Assembly: GCA_964593555.1 (NCBI GenBank) | Contig: CAZQIC010000028.1 | Coordinates: 1-40,436, forward strand | Length of the DNA: 40,436 nucleotides | Origin: CAZQIC01 sp964593555 | GTDB taxonomy: Bacteria; Bacteroidota; Bacteroidia; JAFLBG01 | Direction of reading: 5' to 3' | Shown here: in pieces, positions 18,127-26,377 of the stretch | How the letters are laid out: every line of letters begins with the position of its first letter | Position numbering within the stretch: position 1 is the stretch's first letter | Position numbers and translations under genes: made by a program | Notes under the pieces: generated by a model | The model's input: the letters and a program-made list of their open reading frames with translations, nothing else | Databases searched by the model: none | What the model was told of the DNA's origin: nothing

Positions 18127-18987
18127 TTAAAAATGCCACAAGTCGTGTTCAAGTTCGAAGATGTCATTCTTAATTCTCTCAGCTTCAAGAAGAGCATCCA
18201 AGCCTAATTTATATTCGGCGATTGAACGGTCATAAACGTTACTCTCTTTGTTTATATAACTTCCAAATTGTCTTTTCCATAATACATCTTCTAATGTCCT
18301 TCTTTCGGCATCGTTATACCTGTTATACACTTCAGCATTTGCAAAAACAGGTCTGCATTCAGGATAATACAACCAGAACATCGGAGAGTAACCACGAACT
18401 TCGCCGTTATCACCCTTGTTCTCTCTTAGTGGACAAATACCGATGATCCTTACATCAAGGACTGATCTTTGTTTATCGAAGAACCAATCTTCTTTTATCC
18501 AGTATTGTTTAATATCCTGTGAGCCTATTTCGATTTTAACCGGAGTAGGAATCATTTCTCCTGTTTCAAGATCCGGAATATAGTTAGTATCAACTTTTGA
18601 AAACATGCCCTCTAATTCCGATTTAGTCATAGGGAATTTGAATTCATCATCAGTCAATGGACTGCCGTAAGCAGTTAGCTGGCCAGTTAACAATGCGCAT
18701 TTTATAACGTCAAATAAACTTCTGCGATCATTGATAGGGGATGTTGGAAAATATAAAACGTGATTAATTTTTTCTCTCAGATCAACTGTACGCCAGGTTC
18801 TTTTTGACCACATTACGTCTGCTTCTCTAAGTGAAGTATAAGGAACAAAATTTCTTTTTGGAGTGTGTTCTTTGTTAAATGCACCGTCCAATACATTTGG
18901 AGCAGTAGGAGTCGAATTGCATTGAGAAAATGCATTTCCACCAAGTGAAAATAAAAGAGCAAAAATGAAATGGATTACTTTTTTCAT
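18127..18987 (-). CDS. gldO: GldN paralogue (GldO-like) of the T9SS ring
   Basis: A second copy of GldN, directly downstream of gldN. The first roughly 30 residues (signal peptide and short linker) are unrelated to those of gldN, but from NVLDG to the shared end ELEHDLWHF the two proteins differ at only about 15 positions, and a stretch of more than 100 residues in the middle is identical. A GTG at 18993 would add two residues; the ATG at 18987 (MKKVIHFIF) gives a normal signal peptide. In Flavobacterium johnsoniae, GldO is a partly redundant paralogue of GldN; the same role is inferred here. A hairpin with terminator features lies between the two genes. Confidence 0.92.
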   Translation of the reverse strand: MKKVIHFIFALLFSLGGNAFSQCNSTPTAPNVLDGAFNKEHTPKRNFVPYTSLREADVMWSKRTWRTVDLREKINHVLYFPTSPINDRRSLFDVIKCALLTGQLTAYGSPLTDDEFKFPMTKSELEGMFSKVDTNYIPDLETGEMIPTPVKIEIGSQDIKQYWIKEDWFFDKQRSVLDVRIIGICPLRENKGDNGEVRGYSPMFWLYYPECRPVFANAEVYNRYNDAERRTLEDVLWKRQFGSYINKESNVYDRSIAEYKLGLDALLEAERIKNDIFELEHDLWHF

Positions 18988-19032
18988 TGGCACTTTTGTT
19001 GAACTGTAAGTTTTTCGAAAAATCGCTGGAAT

Positions 19033-19064
19033 AAAAAAGGGAAACTTTTCCGCTTCCCTTTTTT
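19033..19064 (-). terminator. Hairpin with T-run between gldN and gldO
   Basis: AAAAAAGGGAA (19033-19043) pairs with TTCCCTTTTTT (19054-19064) around a 10-nt loop, giving an 11-bp stem that reads as an A-run/hairpin/T-run in both directions. It lies 20 bp after the gldN stop and before gldO, so it could end most T9SS transcripts after gldN and lower gldO expression. Confidence 0.6.
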
Positions 19065-19083
19065 CATAGTTTTTAACTAAGCA

Positions 19084-19923
19084 TTAAAAATGCCAAAGGT
19101 CGTGTTCAAGTTCGAAGATATCGTTCTTAATTTTTTCAGCTTCAAGAAGAGCGTCCAATCCTAGTTTATATTCTGCAATTGAACGGTCATAAACGTTGCT
19201 TTCTTTATTTACATAACTTCCGAATTGTCTTTTCCACAATACATCTTCCAATGTCCTTCTTTCGGCATCGTTAAACCTGTTGTACACTTCAGCATTTGCA
19301 AAAACAGGTCTGCATTCGGGATAATATAACCAGAACATCGGAGAGTAACCACGAACTTCTCCGTTATCACCCTTGTTCTCTCTTAGTGGACAAATACCAA
19401 TGATCCTTACATCAAGAACCGATCTTTGTTTGTCGAAGAACCAATCTTCCTTTATCCAGTATTGTTTAATATCCTGTGAGCCAATTTCGATTTTAACTGG
19501 AGTAGGAATCATTTCTCCTGTTTCAAGATCTGGAATATAGTTAGTATCAACTTTTGAAAACATACCCTCCAATTCCGATTTGGTCATAGGGAATTTAAAT
19601 TCATCATCAGTCAATGGGCTGCCATAGGCAGTTATTTGACCAGTTAAAAGAGCCGTCTTAATTACATCGAACAAGCTTTTACGGTCATTGATCGGTGATG
19701 TTGGAAAATATAAAACGTGATTAATTTTCTCTCTTAGATCGACTGTACGCCATATTCTGCGAGACCACATTACATCAGCTTCTCTGAGCGGAGTGTATGG
19801 TATAAATCTTCTTTTAGGAGTATGTTCTTTTATATAAACACCATCCAAAACGTTTTGTGCAAATAAATCGCTGGCCAGCAGCAATACTGCGATCACAACA
19901 ATCAATTTTTTTGCATTTTTCAT
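19084..19923 (-). CDS. gldN: T9SS ring component GldN (PorN)
   Basis: A periplasmic protein that binds the lipoprotein GldK (PorK) to form the large ring under the outer membrane. The 279 residues start with a signal peptide (MKNAKKLIVVIAVLLLASDL then FAQ). The family blocks are all present: READVMWSRRIWRTVDLREKIN, DDEFKFPMT, YWIKEDWFFDKQRS and RGYSPMFWLYYPE. It follows gldM by 30 bp and has an unusually strong Shine-Dalgarno sequence identical to that of gldK (19929-19941). It is followed by a terminator-like hairpin and a near-identical paralogue. Confidence 0.96.
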   Translation of the reverse strand: MKNAKKLIVVIAVLLLASDLFAQNVLDGVYIKEHTPKRRFIPYTPLREADVMWSRRIWRTVDLREKINHVLYFPTSPINDRKSLFDVIKTALLTGQITAYGSPLTDDEFKFPMTKSELEGMFSKVDTNYIPDLETGEMIPTPVKIEIGSQDIKQYWIKEDWFFDKQRSVLDVRIIGICPLRENKGDNGEVRGYSPMFWLYYPECRPVFANAEVYNRFNDAERRTLEDVLWKRQFGSYVNKESNVYDRSIAEYKLGLDALLEAEKIKNDIFELEHDLWHF

Positions 19924-19928
19924 TTTTA

Positions 19929-19941
19929 CCTCCTTTTAGTT
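19929..19941 (-). promoter_or_regulatory. Strong Shine-Dalgarno site of gldN
   Basis: The coding-strand text AACTAAAAGGAGG ends 5 bp before the gldN ATG. The same 13 bases precede gldK (24011-24023). Such strong sites are uncommon in Bacteroidota, where many genes lack them; gldL and gldM do not show one. Confidence 0.7.
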
Positions 19942-19953
19942 AAAAGCAAAATA

Positions 19954-21624
19954 CTATTGAACCTTTAAGTTAATTCCTGGTATTTTTCTTACAGTTCCAT
20001 CGGGACCTTTTGCGCGTATATTTTCAATGTAAACTCTTGTGCCGGGCTTAGCTCCTGCTAATAATGATTTTTGTTCTCCGGTTAAAACCATACTGTTAGA
20101 TACAGCTGTTGCTAGAACTCCTTTTGCTGTCATAGTAATATCAAAGGACTGAACAACAAACTTAACATCGAAGTCAAAATTTTTCATAACAGCAGTAACG
20201 CCTTGCACAGCTGTTAAAAGGCCTTTTTGAATGAGATCATCTCCTTCTTTACCACCAAAGTTTCCAACAGGATCAGGAATACGTTTTACGCGGAACTTAA
20301 AGCTTCCCATTGATTTGTTAGTACCACCGAACTTGGCACCAACGTTAATTGTAGCTTCGGTACCTCCGCTTACGCGGGCAATGTATTTTCCTCTTGATCC
20401 TGTCATAGTTCCCCCGGTAATATTCGGAGAAAGGTTTTCAGGTGCAACACCTGCAGCAGTAATAGATACAGGATTATCAACACCAATATAAAATACGTTC
20501 ATCTTATCCGGAGATACAGCAGCTGCAGGTTTGGCCACCATATATTCACTGCTAAATGGATAATATTTTTTTCCTTCAGGAGCATCAACCTCAATAACTC
20601 CGCTCCATTTTTGAAGTCCTTCCGAACCGGTTTTCAACACATAATGACCTGCACCAGAAGAAACGTCTGCGATCTCTGTGGAAGTTCCTTTAATAGGATT
20701 TTTGAATTCATCCTTTAATGTTGTGTCAACATCACCTAAATAAATTTTAGGATTACTTGTAGAGTTAAACGCAACAAGTAGTACATCTGCTTTGTAGTCT
20801 TCTCCCGCCAAGATATAGCTGGATGGGGCAATTACTTTTGCAGTAAGTTGGTCGAAGGTTACATCCTTACCTTTAACTGCCGCATACAATGTGCCGGTTA
20901 CATCGGCCTGAACATTGTTAATATCTGTTTGAATTTTAGACAGATTAGTGATAACAGCAACCAGCGGCAAGTGATAAAAGTTAATTACTTCCCAAGGGGC
21001 AGCAACTCCATTTTCAACACCACCGGGTAAGTCAAGAGCAGTAGCGATCTTTTTTTTCATCCCTGCTTTAACTGCCGGAAGAAACATGTCTTTTCCACTT
21101 TTATCCTTTTTGTCAAACATTTTTATGGCAGCTTCTCTGAAATCCTCAATTTTCTTTTTTAGCTGTAAAGCAGACCACTCTTCAGTAGCTGGTTTTGGAG
21201 AAGATGGCTCACTTCCGATCATTAATTGGGTGGGCTTGTCATAATTGTCTTTTGATGCAATACCCATCATGTTTTTTCTAAGTGTATCGGCAGATTCAGG
21301 AGGAGCCTCATCCACAAAAACGATGAGTTGTTTTTTCAATTCTTCAACAAATTTATTAAGCTCATCTGCATTTTTCTTTATTTCCTTTGCTAATTCAAAG
21401 AAGGGCGCCACCTTAGCCTTGTCTTTTGCTTCCGCAGCTTCAAAATCCTTAAATAAATCTTCGTTCTTTCCTGCGAATATTTCGTTGGATTTATAAAGCC
21501 CTTCGTTAACAACTACAAACGCGTTCAAGATGTCTTTTGATACGTTCATTGCCAAAAGAGCAGTGAGTACAAGGTACATCATACCAATCATTTTTTGCCT
21601 AGGTGTTTCTTTACCGCCTCCCAT
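19954..21624 (-). CDS. gldM: T9SS/gliding motor subunit GldM (PorM)
   Basis: Inner-membrane protein with one N-terminal transmembrane helix and a long periplasmic shaft; with GldL it forms the proton-driven rotary motor that powers T9SS and gliding. Of 556 residues, the N-terminus GGGKETPRQKMIGMMYLVLT runs into the membrane helix (about 12-30, ending LLAMNVSKDILNAF). A helical domain (to about residue 220) rich in Lys, Glu and Asp follows, then several beta-rich Ig-like domains, as in solved GldM/PorM structures. It lies 71 bp after gldL. No Shine-Dalgarno is evident. Confidence 0.96.
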   Translation of the reverse strand: MGGGKETPRQKMIGMMYLVLTALLAMNVSKDILNAFVVVNEGLYKSNEIFAGKNEDLFKDFEAAEAKDKAKVAPFFELAKEIKKNADELNKFVEELKKQLIVFVDEAPPESADTLRKNMMGIASKDNYDKPTQLMIGSEPSSPKPATEEWSALQLKKKIEDFREAAIKMFDKKDKSGKDMFLPAVKAGMKKKIATALDLPGGVENGVAAPWEVINFYHLPLVAVITNLSKIQTDINNVQADVTGTLYAAVKGKDVTFDQLTAKVIAPSSYILAGEDYKADVLLVAFNSTSNPKIYLGDVDTTLKDEFKNPIKGTSTEIADVSSGAGHYVLKTGSEGLQKWSGVIEVDAPEGKKYYPFSSEYMVAKPAAAVSPDKMNVFYIGVDNPVSITAAGVAPENLSPNITGGTMTGSRGKYIARVSGGTEATINVGAKFGGTNKSMGSFKFRVKRIPDPVGNFGGKEGDDLIQKGLLTAVQGVTAVMKNFDFDVKFVVQSFDITMTAKGVLATAVSNSMVLTGEQKSLLAGAKPGTRVYIENIRAKGPDGTVRKIPGINLKVQ

Positions 21625-21695
21625 AATTTCTCAATAATTTTAAATCAAAATAGATTTATGTGTTAAACGAAAATGCTTTTGTTGTATCTATGATT

Positions 21696-22559
21696 CTACT
21701 TATTGTAGTTCATGGCTGATAACATATTGCCATAAACAGTGTTAAGCGCGTGAAGATTGCTTGACAAAGTAGAGATCTCGTTTTTATACTTCTTGGTATC
21801 CTCAACGGAGTCATGAAGATTCTTCATCAGTTCTTCAATACCTTCATAAAGTTTTTGCGTGGACTGCAAGTGGCTATTTGACCCCTGAAGCTGAAGTTCG
21901 TATGATGCATTAAGCTGAGAAAGGTTTTGTGAAACTTTTGTCAATTGCTCGCTATATGTTTTTGCACCTGAATGTGAATCGGCATTTGAAGATGACATAT
22001 CCTCCAATGCTTTTGTGGCCTTAGAGTAAGATTTTGCCAACTCATCAGATGATTGAGCAACAGCTTCAGTAGCTTTGTTGTATGTTGAAGAAAGATTTTC
22101 TACTGAACGTGCAGCACCTTTCATGTTATCAACATATTCACTTGTTGCTATACTTGCGTCTGTAATGTTAGTGATTTTAGAAGTTTGATCAGAAAGACTT
22201 TTTAGTCCAGCGCCAAGGCTCGCAATAAGGGCGGGCTCTATTTTTGCTTCTTCAAGCATGTGATCAAGTTGCTCTGTGATAGAACCTGCGTTCTCTTCTA
22301 TTGCAGTTTCTTCATGACCCTCATCACCATGCATACCAGCTAACTCGGGATAAACAAGGCTCCAGTCAATTTCTTCGTGTAAGGGTTCAAAGGCAGAAAA
22401 GAAAAATATGAAAGCCTCAGTTGTTAACCCAACAACCAACATTGGGCCTGCACCAGGCCAGTGCATAATTTTAAACATAGCACCCACAATTACAATCGCT
22501 GCACCGATACCGTACAACTTTGCCATAAATTTTTTCCATGCTTTACCTCCTGGTCTCAT
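21696..22559 (-). CDS. gldL: T9SS/gliding motor subunit GldL (PorL)
   Basis: Inner-membrane motor protein, a pentamer around the GldM dimer. Of 287 residues, two transmembrane helices sit at the N-terminus, about 14-30 (LYGIGAAIVIVGAMFK) and 38-58. E48 in GLTTEAFIFFF corresponds to the conserved membrane glutamate thought to handle protons in this family. The rest is cytoplasmic, rich in Ser, Thr, Glu and Lys with coiled-coil character, rather long compared with the shorter family members. It lies 46 bp after gldK, within the continuous gldKLMN run. Confidence 0.96.
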   Translation of the reverse strand: MRPGGKAWKKFMAKLYGIGAAIVIVGAMFKIMHWPGAGPMLVVGLTTEAFIFFFSAFEPLHEEIDWSLVYPELAGMHGDEGHEETAIEENAGSITEQLDHMLEEAKIEPALIASLGAGLKSLSDQTSKITNITDASIATSEYVDNMKGAARSVENLSSTYNKATEAVAQSSDELAKSYSKATKALEDMSSSNADSHSGAKTYSEQLTKVSQNLSQLNASYELQLQGSNSHLQSTQKLYEGIEELMKNLHDSVEDTKKYKNEISTLSSNLHALNTVYGNMLSAMNYNK

Positions 22560-22605
22560 AAAGTCTCAATTTTAAGGGTTATTATTTTATTGTTTTGTTT
22601 TATCT

Positions 22606-24006
22606 CTATAGATTATCGTCTTTAGCTCTTCCTAAATAAGTCATCACGCATCTGAATCCGATATAGCATTTAGCTGTATCCTGGTACTCATATGTCCTGG
22701 TACTGTTTTGCATATAATAGCCAATGTCTTTCCAGCATCCGCCTCTTATGACCTTACGTTTCATTACCGTAGGCTCGTCATCTTTTGCGTCGTAAACATA
22801 GTCAGGGTTAAGGTCATGAGAGAAGTCGTACGCAGACTCGTCATATGCGTTGCTTGTCCATTCGGCAGCATTACCAGCCATACAATACAAGCCAAAATCG
22901 TTAGGGTTATAAGACATGATCTTAACAGTATGGAAACCTCCATCGTCTATATAGCTACCTCTCATCGGTTTGAAGTTCCCTAAGAAACATCCTCTTGCAT
23001 TTCTGATATAAGGGCCACCCCAAGGGTACGGGCTAAGTGCCAGACCGCCTCTTGCTGCATATTCCCACTCAGATTCGGTTGGTAAACGGAAGTCCTGAAC
23101 ATAAGTCCCCCCGTTAGCCTTTAGGAAATTATTCAACAGATTTGTTCTCCAAACACAGAATGCTTTTGCTTGTTTCCATGTTACACCTACAACCGGATAA
23201 TCATCATATGCCGGGTGCCAGAAATACATATTCGTCATTGGTTCGTTGAAAGAGTAAGTGAAGTCATGTATCCAGGCAAGTGTGTCCGGATAAACGTTTA
23301 CTACTTCCTTTATAATGAAAACACTTCTGTCTAAACCTGTTTTTCCGTTTACAGTATAATTTCCATTACCGTTCACGTACTCACGTCCGGTTTTTGGATC
23401 AGTTGTTTTTTCGGGAATGAATCTGTTTGCTTTTTTAGCAGCCGTTCTGTAATCGATCCAGAAATATTCGTAATTAAGCTTTCTGGTATCAATCTCTTTT
23501 CTTCCGTAAAATCTTTCAGCAACAGGAAGGTATAAAGGCTGCAATGCAACTTGTTTGTCTTCTTCTTCACTACTATAATCAGGATCTTCATCCCAGATAA
23601 GTGGAGGGGGGTCTGGATAGGTCTCGCCTAAATTTAAAGGATTAGATGCAAGCCAGTCCTCTTCCGATACAGCGTAATCTTCTTCAAAACCACCTGCAAT
23701 AAGAAGCCTGCGAGCGATGGAGTCTACCACCCAGTTAACAAACTGGCGATATTCGTTATTGCTAATCTCTGTCTGGTCAATATAAAATGACTGAACAGAA
23801 ACTGTTTTTGCTTTAGTGGTATGTGAGTAAGGAACATCCTGATCACTTGGGCCCATGTTGTAGCTTCCCATGGGGAGCCATAGCATTCCAAAAGGATCGG
23901 GTTGAAACCATTCTTCCCTGCCTTGTACGCCAATCAGTTCTCCATTGCCTTTGTTGCATCCTGCAACTACCGCGATGAATGAAGCTAATAAAAGTAACTT
24001 TTTCAT
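22606..24006 (-). CDS. gldK: T9SS ring lipoprotein GldK (PorK)
   Basis: Outer-membrane-anchored lipoprotein that makes the T9SS ring with GldN. The lipobox is VVAGC with the lipidated cysteine at C17. Most of the 466 residues form a formylglycine-generating-enzyme/SUMF1-like fold, seen in MGSYNMGPSDQD, FYIDQTEISNNEYRQFV, RLPTESEWEYAARGGL and the C-terminal RGGCWKD and YIGFRC segments. The fold is used structurally here; no sulfatase activation is implied. A strong Shine-Dalgarno precedes it. It begins the gldKLMN unit, 86 bp after porP. Confidence 0.96.
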   Translation of the reverse strand: MKKLLLLASFIAVVAGCNKGNGELIGVQGREEWFQPDPFGMLWLPMGSYNMGPSDQDVPYSHTTKAKTVSVQSFYIDQTEISNNEYRQFVNWVVDSIARRLLIAGGFEEDYAVSEEDWLASNPLNLGETYPDPPPLIWDEDPDYSSEEEDKQVALQPLYLPVAERFYGRKEIDTRKLNYEYFWIDYRTAAKKANRFIPEKTTDPKTGREYVNGNGNYTVNGKTGLDRSVFIIKEVVNVYPDTLAWIHDFTYSFNEPMTNMYFWHPAYDDYPVVGVTWKQAKAFCVWRTNLLNNFLKANGGTYVQDFRLPTESEWEYAARGGLALSPYPWGGPYIRNARGCFLGNFKPMRGSYIDDGGFHTVKIMSYNPNDFGLYCMAGNAAEWTSNAYDESAYDFSHDLNPDYVYDAKDDEPTVMKRKVIRGGCWKDIGYYMQNSTRTYEYQDTAKCYIGFRCVMTYLGRAKDDNL

Positions 24007-24010
24007 GATG

Positions 24011-24023
24011 CCTCCTTTTAGTT
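24011..24023 (-). promoter_or_regulatory. Strong Shine-Dalgarno site of gldK
   Basis: Coding-strand AACTAAAAGGAGG ends 4 bp before the gldK ATG and is identical over 13 bases to the site before gldN. The two genes encode the ring partners GldK and GldN, so matched high translation is a plausible reading. Confidence 0.7.
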
Positions 24024-24092
24024 TTTAAACCGGGTGTAAGAGTGCTTTAACGTGTGCTAATAATAAAGGTTACAACTGTACTCAAAAAAATA

Positions 24093-25019
24093 CTACAAGA
24101 ACCTAACATTCTGATGACTTTGAACTTTTGCTTTAGGTTCAATTTTAAAGCAATAGTTAAGCAAAATCTCATGTGACCCACTACTATATTGCTTAAGGGT
24201 CGACATAGTCACATCGTAAGAATAACCAATTTTCCAGGTCATTTTTGCGTTGCCTCCCTGGTAACCAACTAGAGCAACAACAGCATCAGTAAGCCTGTAA
24301 GAAGCTCCAGCCCAAATCATTCTGTTCCAAACGCCTAAAACGTTTACGTCTAACTGGGTAGCTGCAGCATCAGATTTAGCTAAGATCGAAGGTTTGATGT
24401 CGATAGATTGAGAAACAGGAAATTCATATCCTGCCATTAAGTAGTAATGTCTTACAGTAGTAAATGTAGCGTTCTTCAAACTGATTTCACCCTGAGGTAA
24501 GTGAAGAGAAGAAAGGCCAAAATAAAGTTGGTTGGTTGCGTAATACGCTCCGAAGCCAACGTCAAATGTTGTTGCTGCGTCAGCGTTAGCTGGAATGCTA
24601 TTATCTCCTGCAACTCCGTCAGATGCAACCCACGGTCCAAAAAGAGATTTTTGTTGCATACCACCCTCAAGTCCAAGTCCAAGTGTACCAGGACCCACAG
24701 GCATATTAAAAGAGTACGCAAGTTTTCCTAAAAAGCTTTTATCAAATCCTAATTGGTCAGATACCACCGTTAGGCCGATACCCCCTCTTATAGCATTGAT
24801 AGTAGCATCACCGCTGAAAAGAAATGTCTTAGGTGCACCCGGAAAGCCAGTCCACTGCTGTCTGTATAATGCTGTAGCACAAAATGCCTGGCTAGTACCA
24901 GCATATCCTGGATTAATTGCCAGTTTATTGAACATGTTATGACTAAATTGTGCGTCTTGTTGAGCGAATGAAGTAACTACAATTGCGATTGCAGTAAGGG
25001 TTATAAGAGTTTTTTTCAT
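24093..25019 (-). CDS. porP: PorP/SprF family type IX secretion outer-membrane protein
   Basis: Outer-membrane beta-barrel family. In P. gingivalis PorP is a T9SS component; SprF in F. johnsoniae serves a particular adhesin. The 308 residues begin with a signal peptide (KKTLITLTAIAIVVTSFAQ), then QDAQFSHNMFNKLAINPGYAG, the family signature, then RQQWTGFPGAPKT and repeated Gly/aromatic beta strands. Position next to gldK favours the core PorP role over a cargo-specific SprF role. The frame ends KVQSHQNVRFL. It lies 104 bp after the arginase-fold gene. Confidence 0.93.
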   Translation of the reverse strand: MKKTLITLTAIAIVVTSFAQQDAQFSHNMFNKLAINPGYAGTSQAFCATALYRQQWTGFPGAPKTFLFSGDATINAIRGGIGLTVVSDQLGFDKSFLGKLAYSFNMPVGPGTLGLGLEGGMQQKSLFGPWVASDGVAGDNSIPANADAATTFDVGFGAYYATNQLYFGLSSLHLPQGEISLKNATFTTVRHYYLMAGYEFPVSQSIDIKPSILAKSDAAATQLDVNVLGVWNRMIWAGASYRLTDAVVALVGYQGGNAKMTWKIGYSYDVTMSTLKQYSSGSHEILLNYCFKIEPKAKVQSHQNVRFL

Positions 25020-25123
25020 ATCAAAAATTTGCTTCTTTTATGCAAAAAATGATTTTAGCAGTTGGCTAAGGTATAAAAAAAATCAAACAAAACAAATTTT
25101 GGGGAATTGTCAATAATTGGGTT

Positions 25124-26284
25124 TTAACTCAATTTTTGATAGGTTTGCCACCATCGGTCAGGCATTTCTTCGCTACAGGCCAGTACGTAGTCGTTGTAGG
25201 TGCAGGGGACCAGGTGGTGCCTTTCGTATTTCAGGCGCTGGTCAGGGGGGTAGGGTACATCCATCCACCAACGGTCGGATTTATTGCTTTTATAAAACAA
25301 AATTTCGTGTTTTTCTTTTGTATTGACCCTGAATTTGGTAAAACCACTGGTATCTGTCAATGGCATATCGTTTTTACGGTTATTAAAGCCATCAATAAAA
25401 CACCAGAGCATTTGGGCTAAAAGATGGGCGGTTTGTCCTTTTTTATCCAGGGAAGGGTTGAATTCATAAAACCCAATTGAAGATAACTTATCGCTCATGC
25501 CCGCATATTTTGCCAGCTGACAAGCCTCTTCTCCATAAAATCCATTTGGGCTCGTGTTGCCGCATCCAGGGGCATCGCCAAAACGGATCGCGGAAATGTC
25601 AAAACTTATAAAATCAGCGTTACGAATAATAGGTTCTGAATCTTCGATCTTCGATCTTGTTTCTCCTAATCTGTATGCATCGAAGTATAGTTTTGAAATT
25701 AACTCAAGCGTTTTTGGTTCAGCAAAATAAGTCTGGTAACCAATGTTGCTGTAATTAAAAAGATAATTCGGTTGTTGTAAAATAATCTTACCCAGGTAAG
25801 TATTTGAGTCAAGTATGCTTTCTGCGTCGCCCATATCAAACATGGGGTCAATGGCTAACATATTTACTGTTTGACGCATTGACTCATATGCTTTGTAATT
25901 TGCATATGTAAGGTCCTGTCCGCCGCCAATGATAATTGGTAAAACCCGCTCTCTTAAAAGCTCTTGTATGACTTGATTAAGTGCGAAGTAGGTGTCATCA
26001 ATTGTGTGACCTCTTTTTATATTTCCGAGGTCTACTATATTTGCCGATGATCCATGAGAATAGAGTTTGTATAAAAAAGGGCGAACATGATTTGCTGCGT
26101 TTTCGCAGCCTATATTGTTTACAGATTGCCTGTCTTCTTCAACACCAAGAATAGCGAGCTTGTAGTTTTTTATTTCCGGAAAATCTCCCTCAGGCAGGAA
26201 TTTATCTATTAGCTTTCCTAACTGACCATCAGCATAATTATCGGTAGAAATTTCGACCGGCGAAAAAAAGTCTGATAGTTCCAT
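25124..26284 (-). CDS. Arginase/formimidoylglutamase-fold protein with degenerate metal site
   Basis: It belongs to the ureohydrolase (arginase/agmatinase/HutG) superfamily by overall pattern: LPIIIGGGQDLTYANYKAY, MLAIDPMFDMGD and ADFISFDISAIR occupy the places of the GGxH, DAHxD and SxDxD metal motifs. The ligands are mostly lost: Q123 where His is expected, M148 in place of the DAH histidine, and Ser for the second Asp of SFDIS. Mn2+ hydrolysis is therefore unlikely, although D146 and D150 remain. At 386 residues it is longer than usual (about 300-320), with a C-terminal extension that includes HEILFYKSNKSDRWWMDVPY. It sits between topA and porP, an order I recall in other Bacteroidota. Its function is unknown. 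Confidence 0.85.
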   Translation of the reverse strand: MELSDFFSPVEISTDNYADGQLGKLIDKFLPEGDFPEIKNYKLAILGVEEDRQSVNNIGCENAANHVRPFLYKLYSHGSSANIVDLGNIKRGHTIDDTYFALNQVIQELLRERVLPIIIGGGQDLTYANYKAYESMRQTVNMLAIDPMFDMGDAESILDSNTYLGKIILQQPNYLFNYSNIGYQTYFAEPKTLELISKLYFDAYRLGETRSKIEDSEPIIRNADFISFDISAIRFGDAPGCGNTSPNGFYGEEACQLAKYAGMSDKLSSIGFYEFNPSLDKKGQTAHLLAQMLWCFIDGFNNRKNDMPLTDTSGFTKFRVNTKEKHEILFYKSNKSDRWWMDVPYPPDQRLKYERHHLVPCTYNDYVLACSEEMPDRWWQTYQKLS

Positions 26285-26377
26285 GTTGAAAATAATATTG
26301 GAACGAATTTAATGCCAATTAAAAAATGAATTGGAGTCGGCAACAATTAGTTGTTAACCATTCAATGTGAAAAGCGA

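Noticed and set aside
18985..19002. TGGCAC-N5-TTGAA on the plus strand near the gldO start
   Set aside because: It points away from gldO into its own antisense, has a mismatch in the -12 part, and no gene is positioned to use it.
22606..24006. Sulfatase-activating (formylglycine-generating) enzyme
   Set aside because: The fold matches, but the lipobox and the position before gldLMN identify GldK; no sulfatase is nearby.
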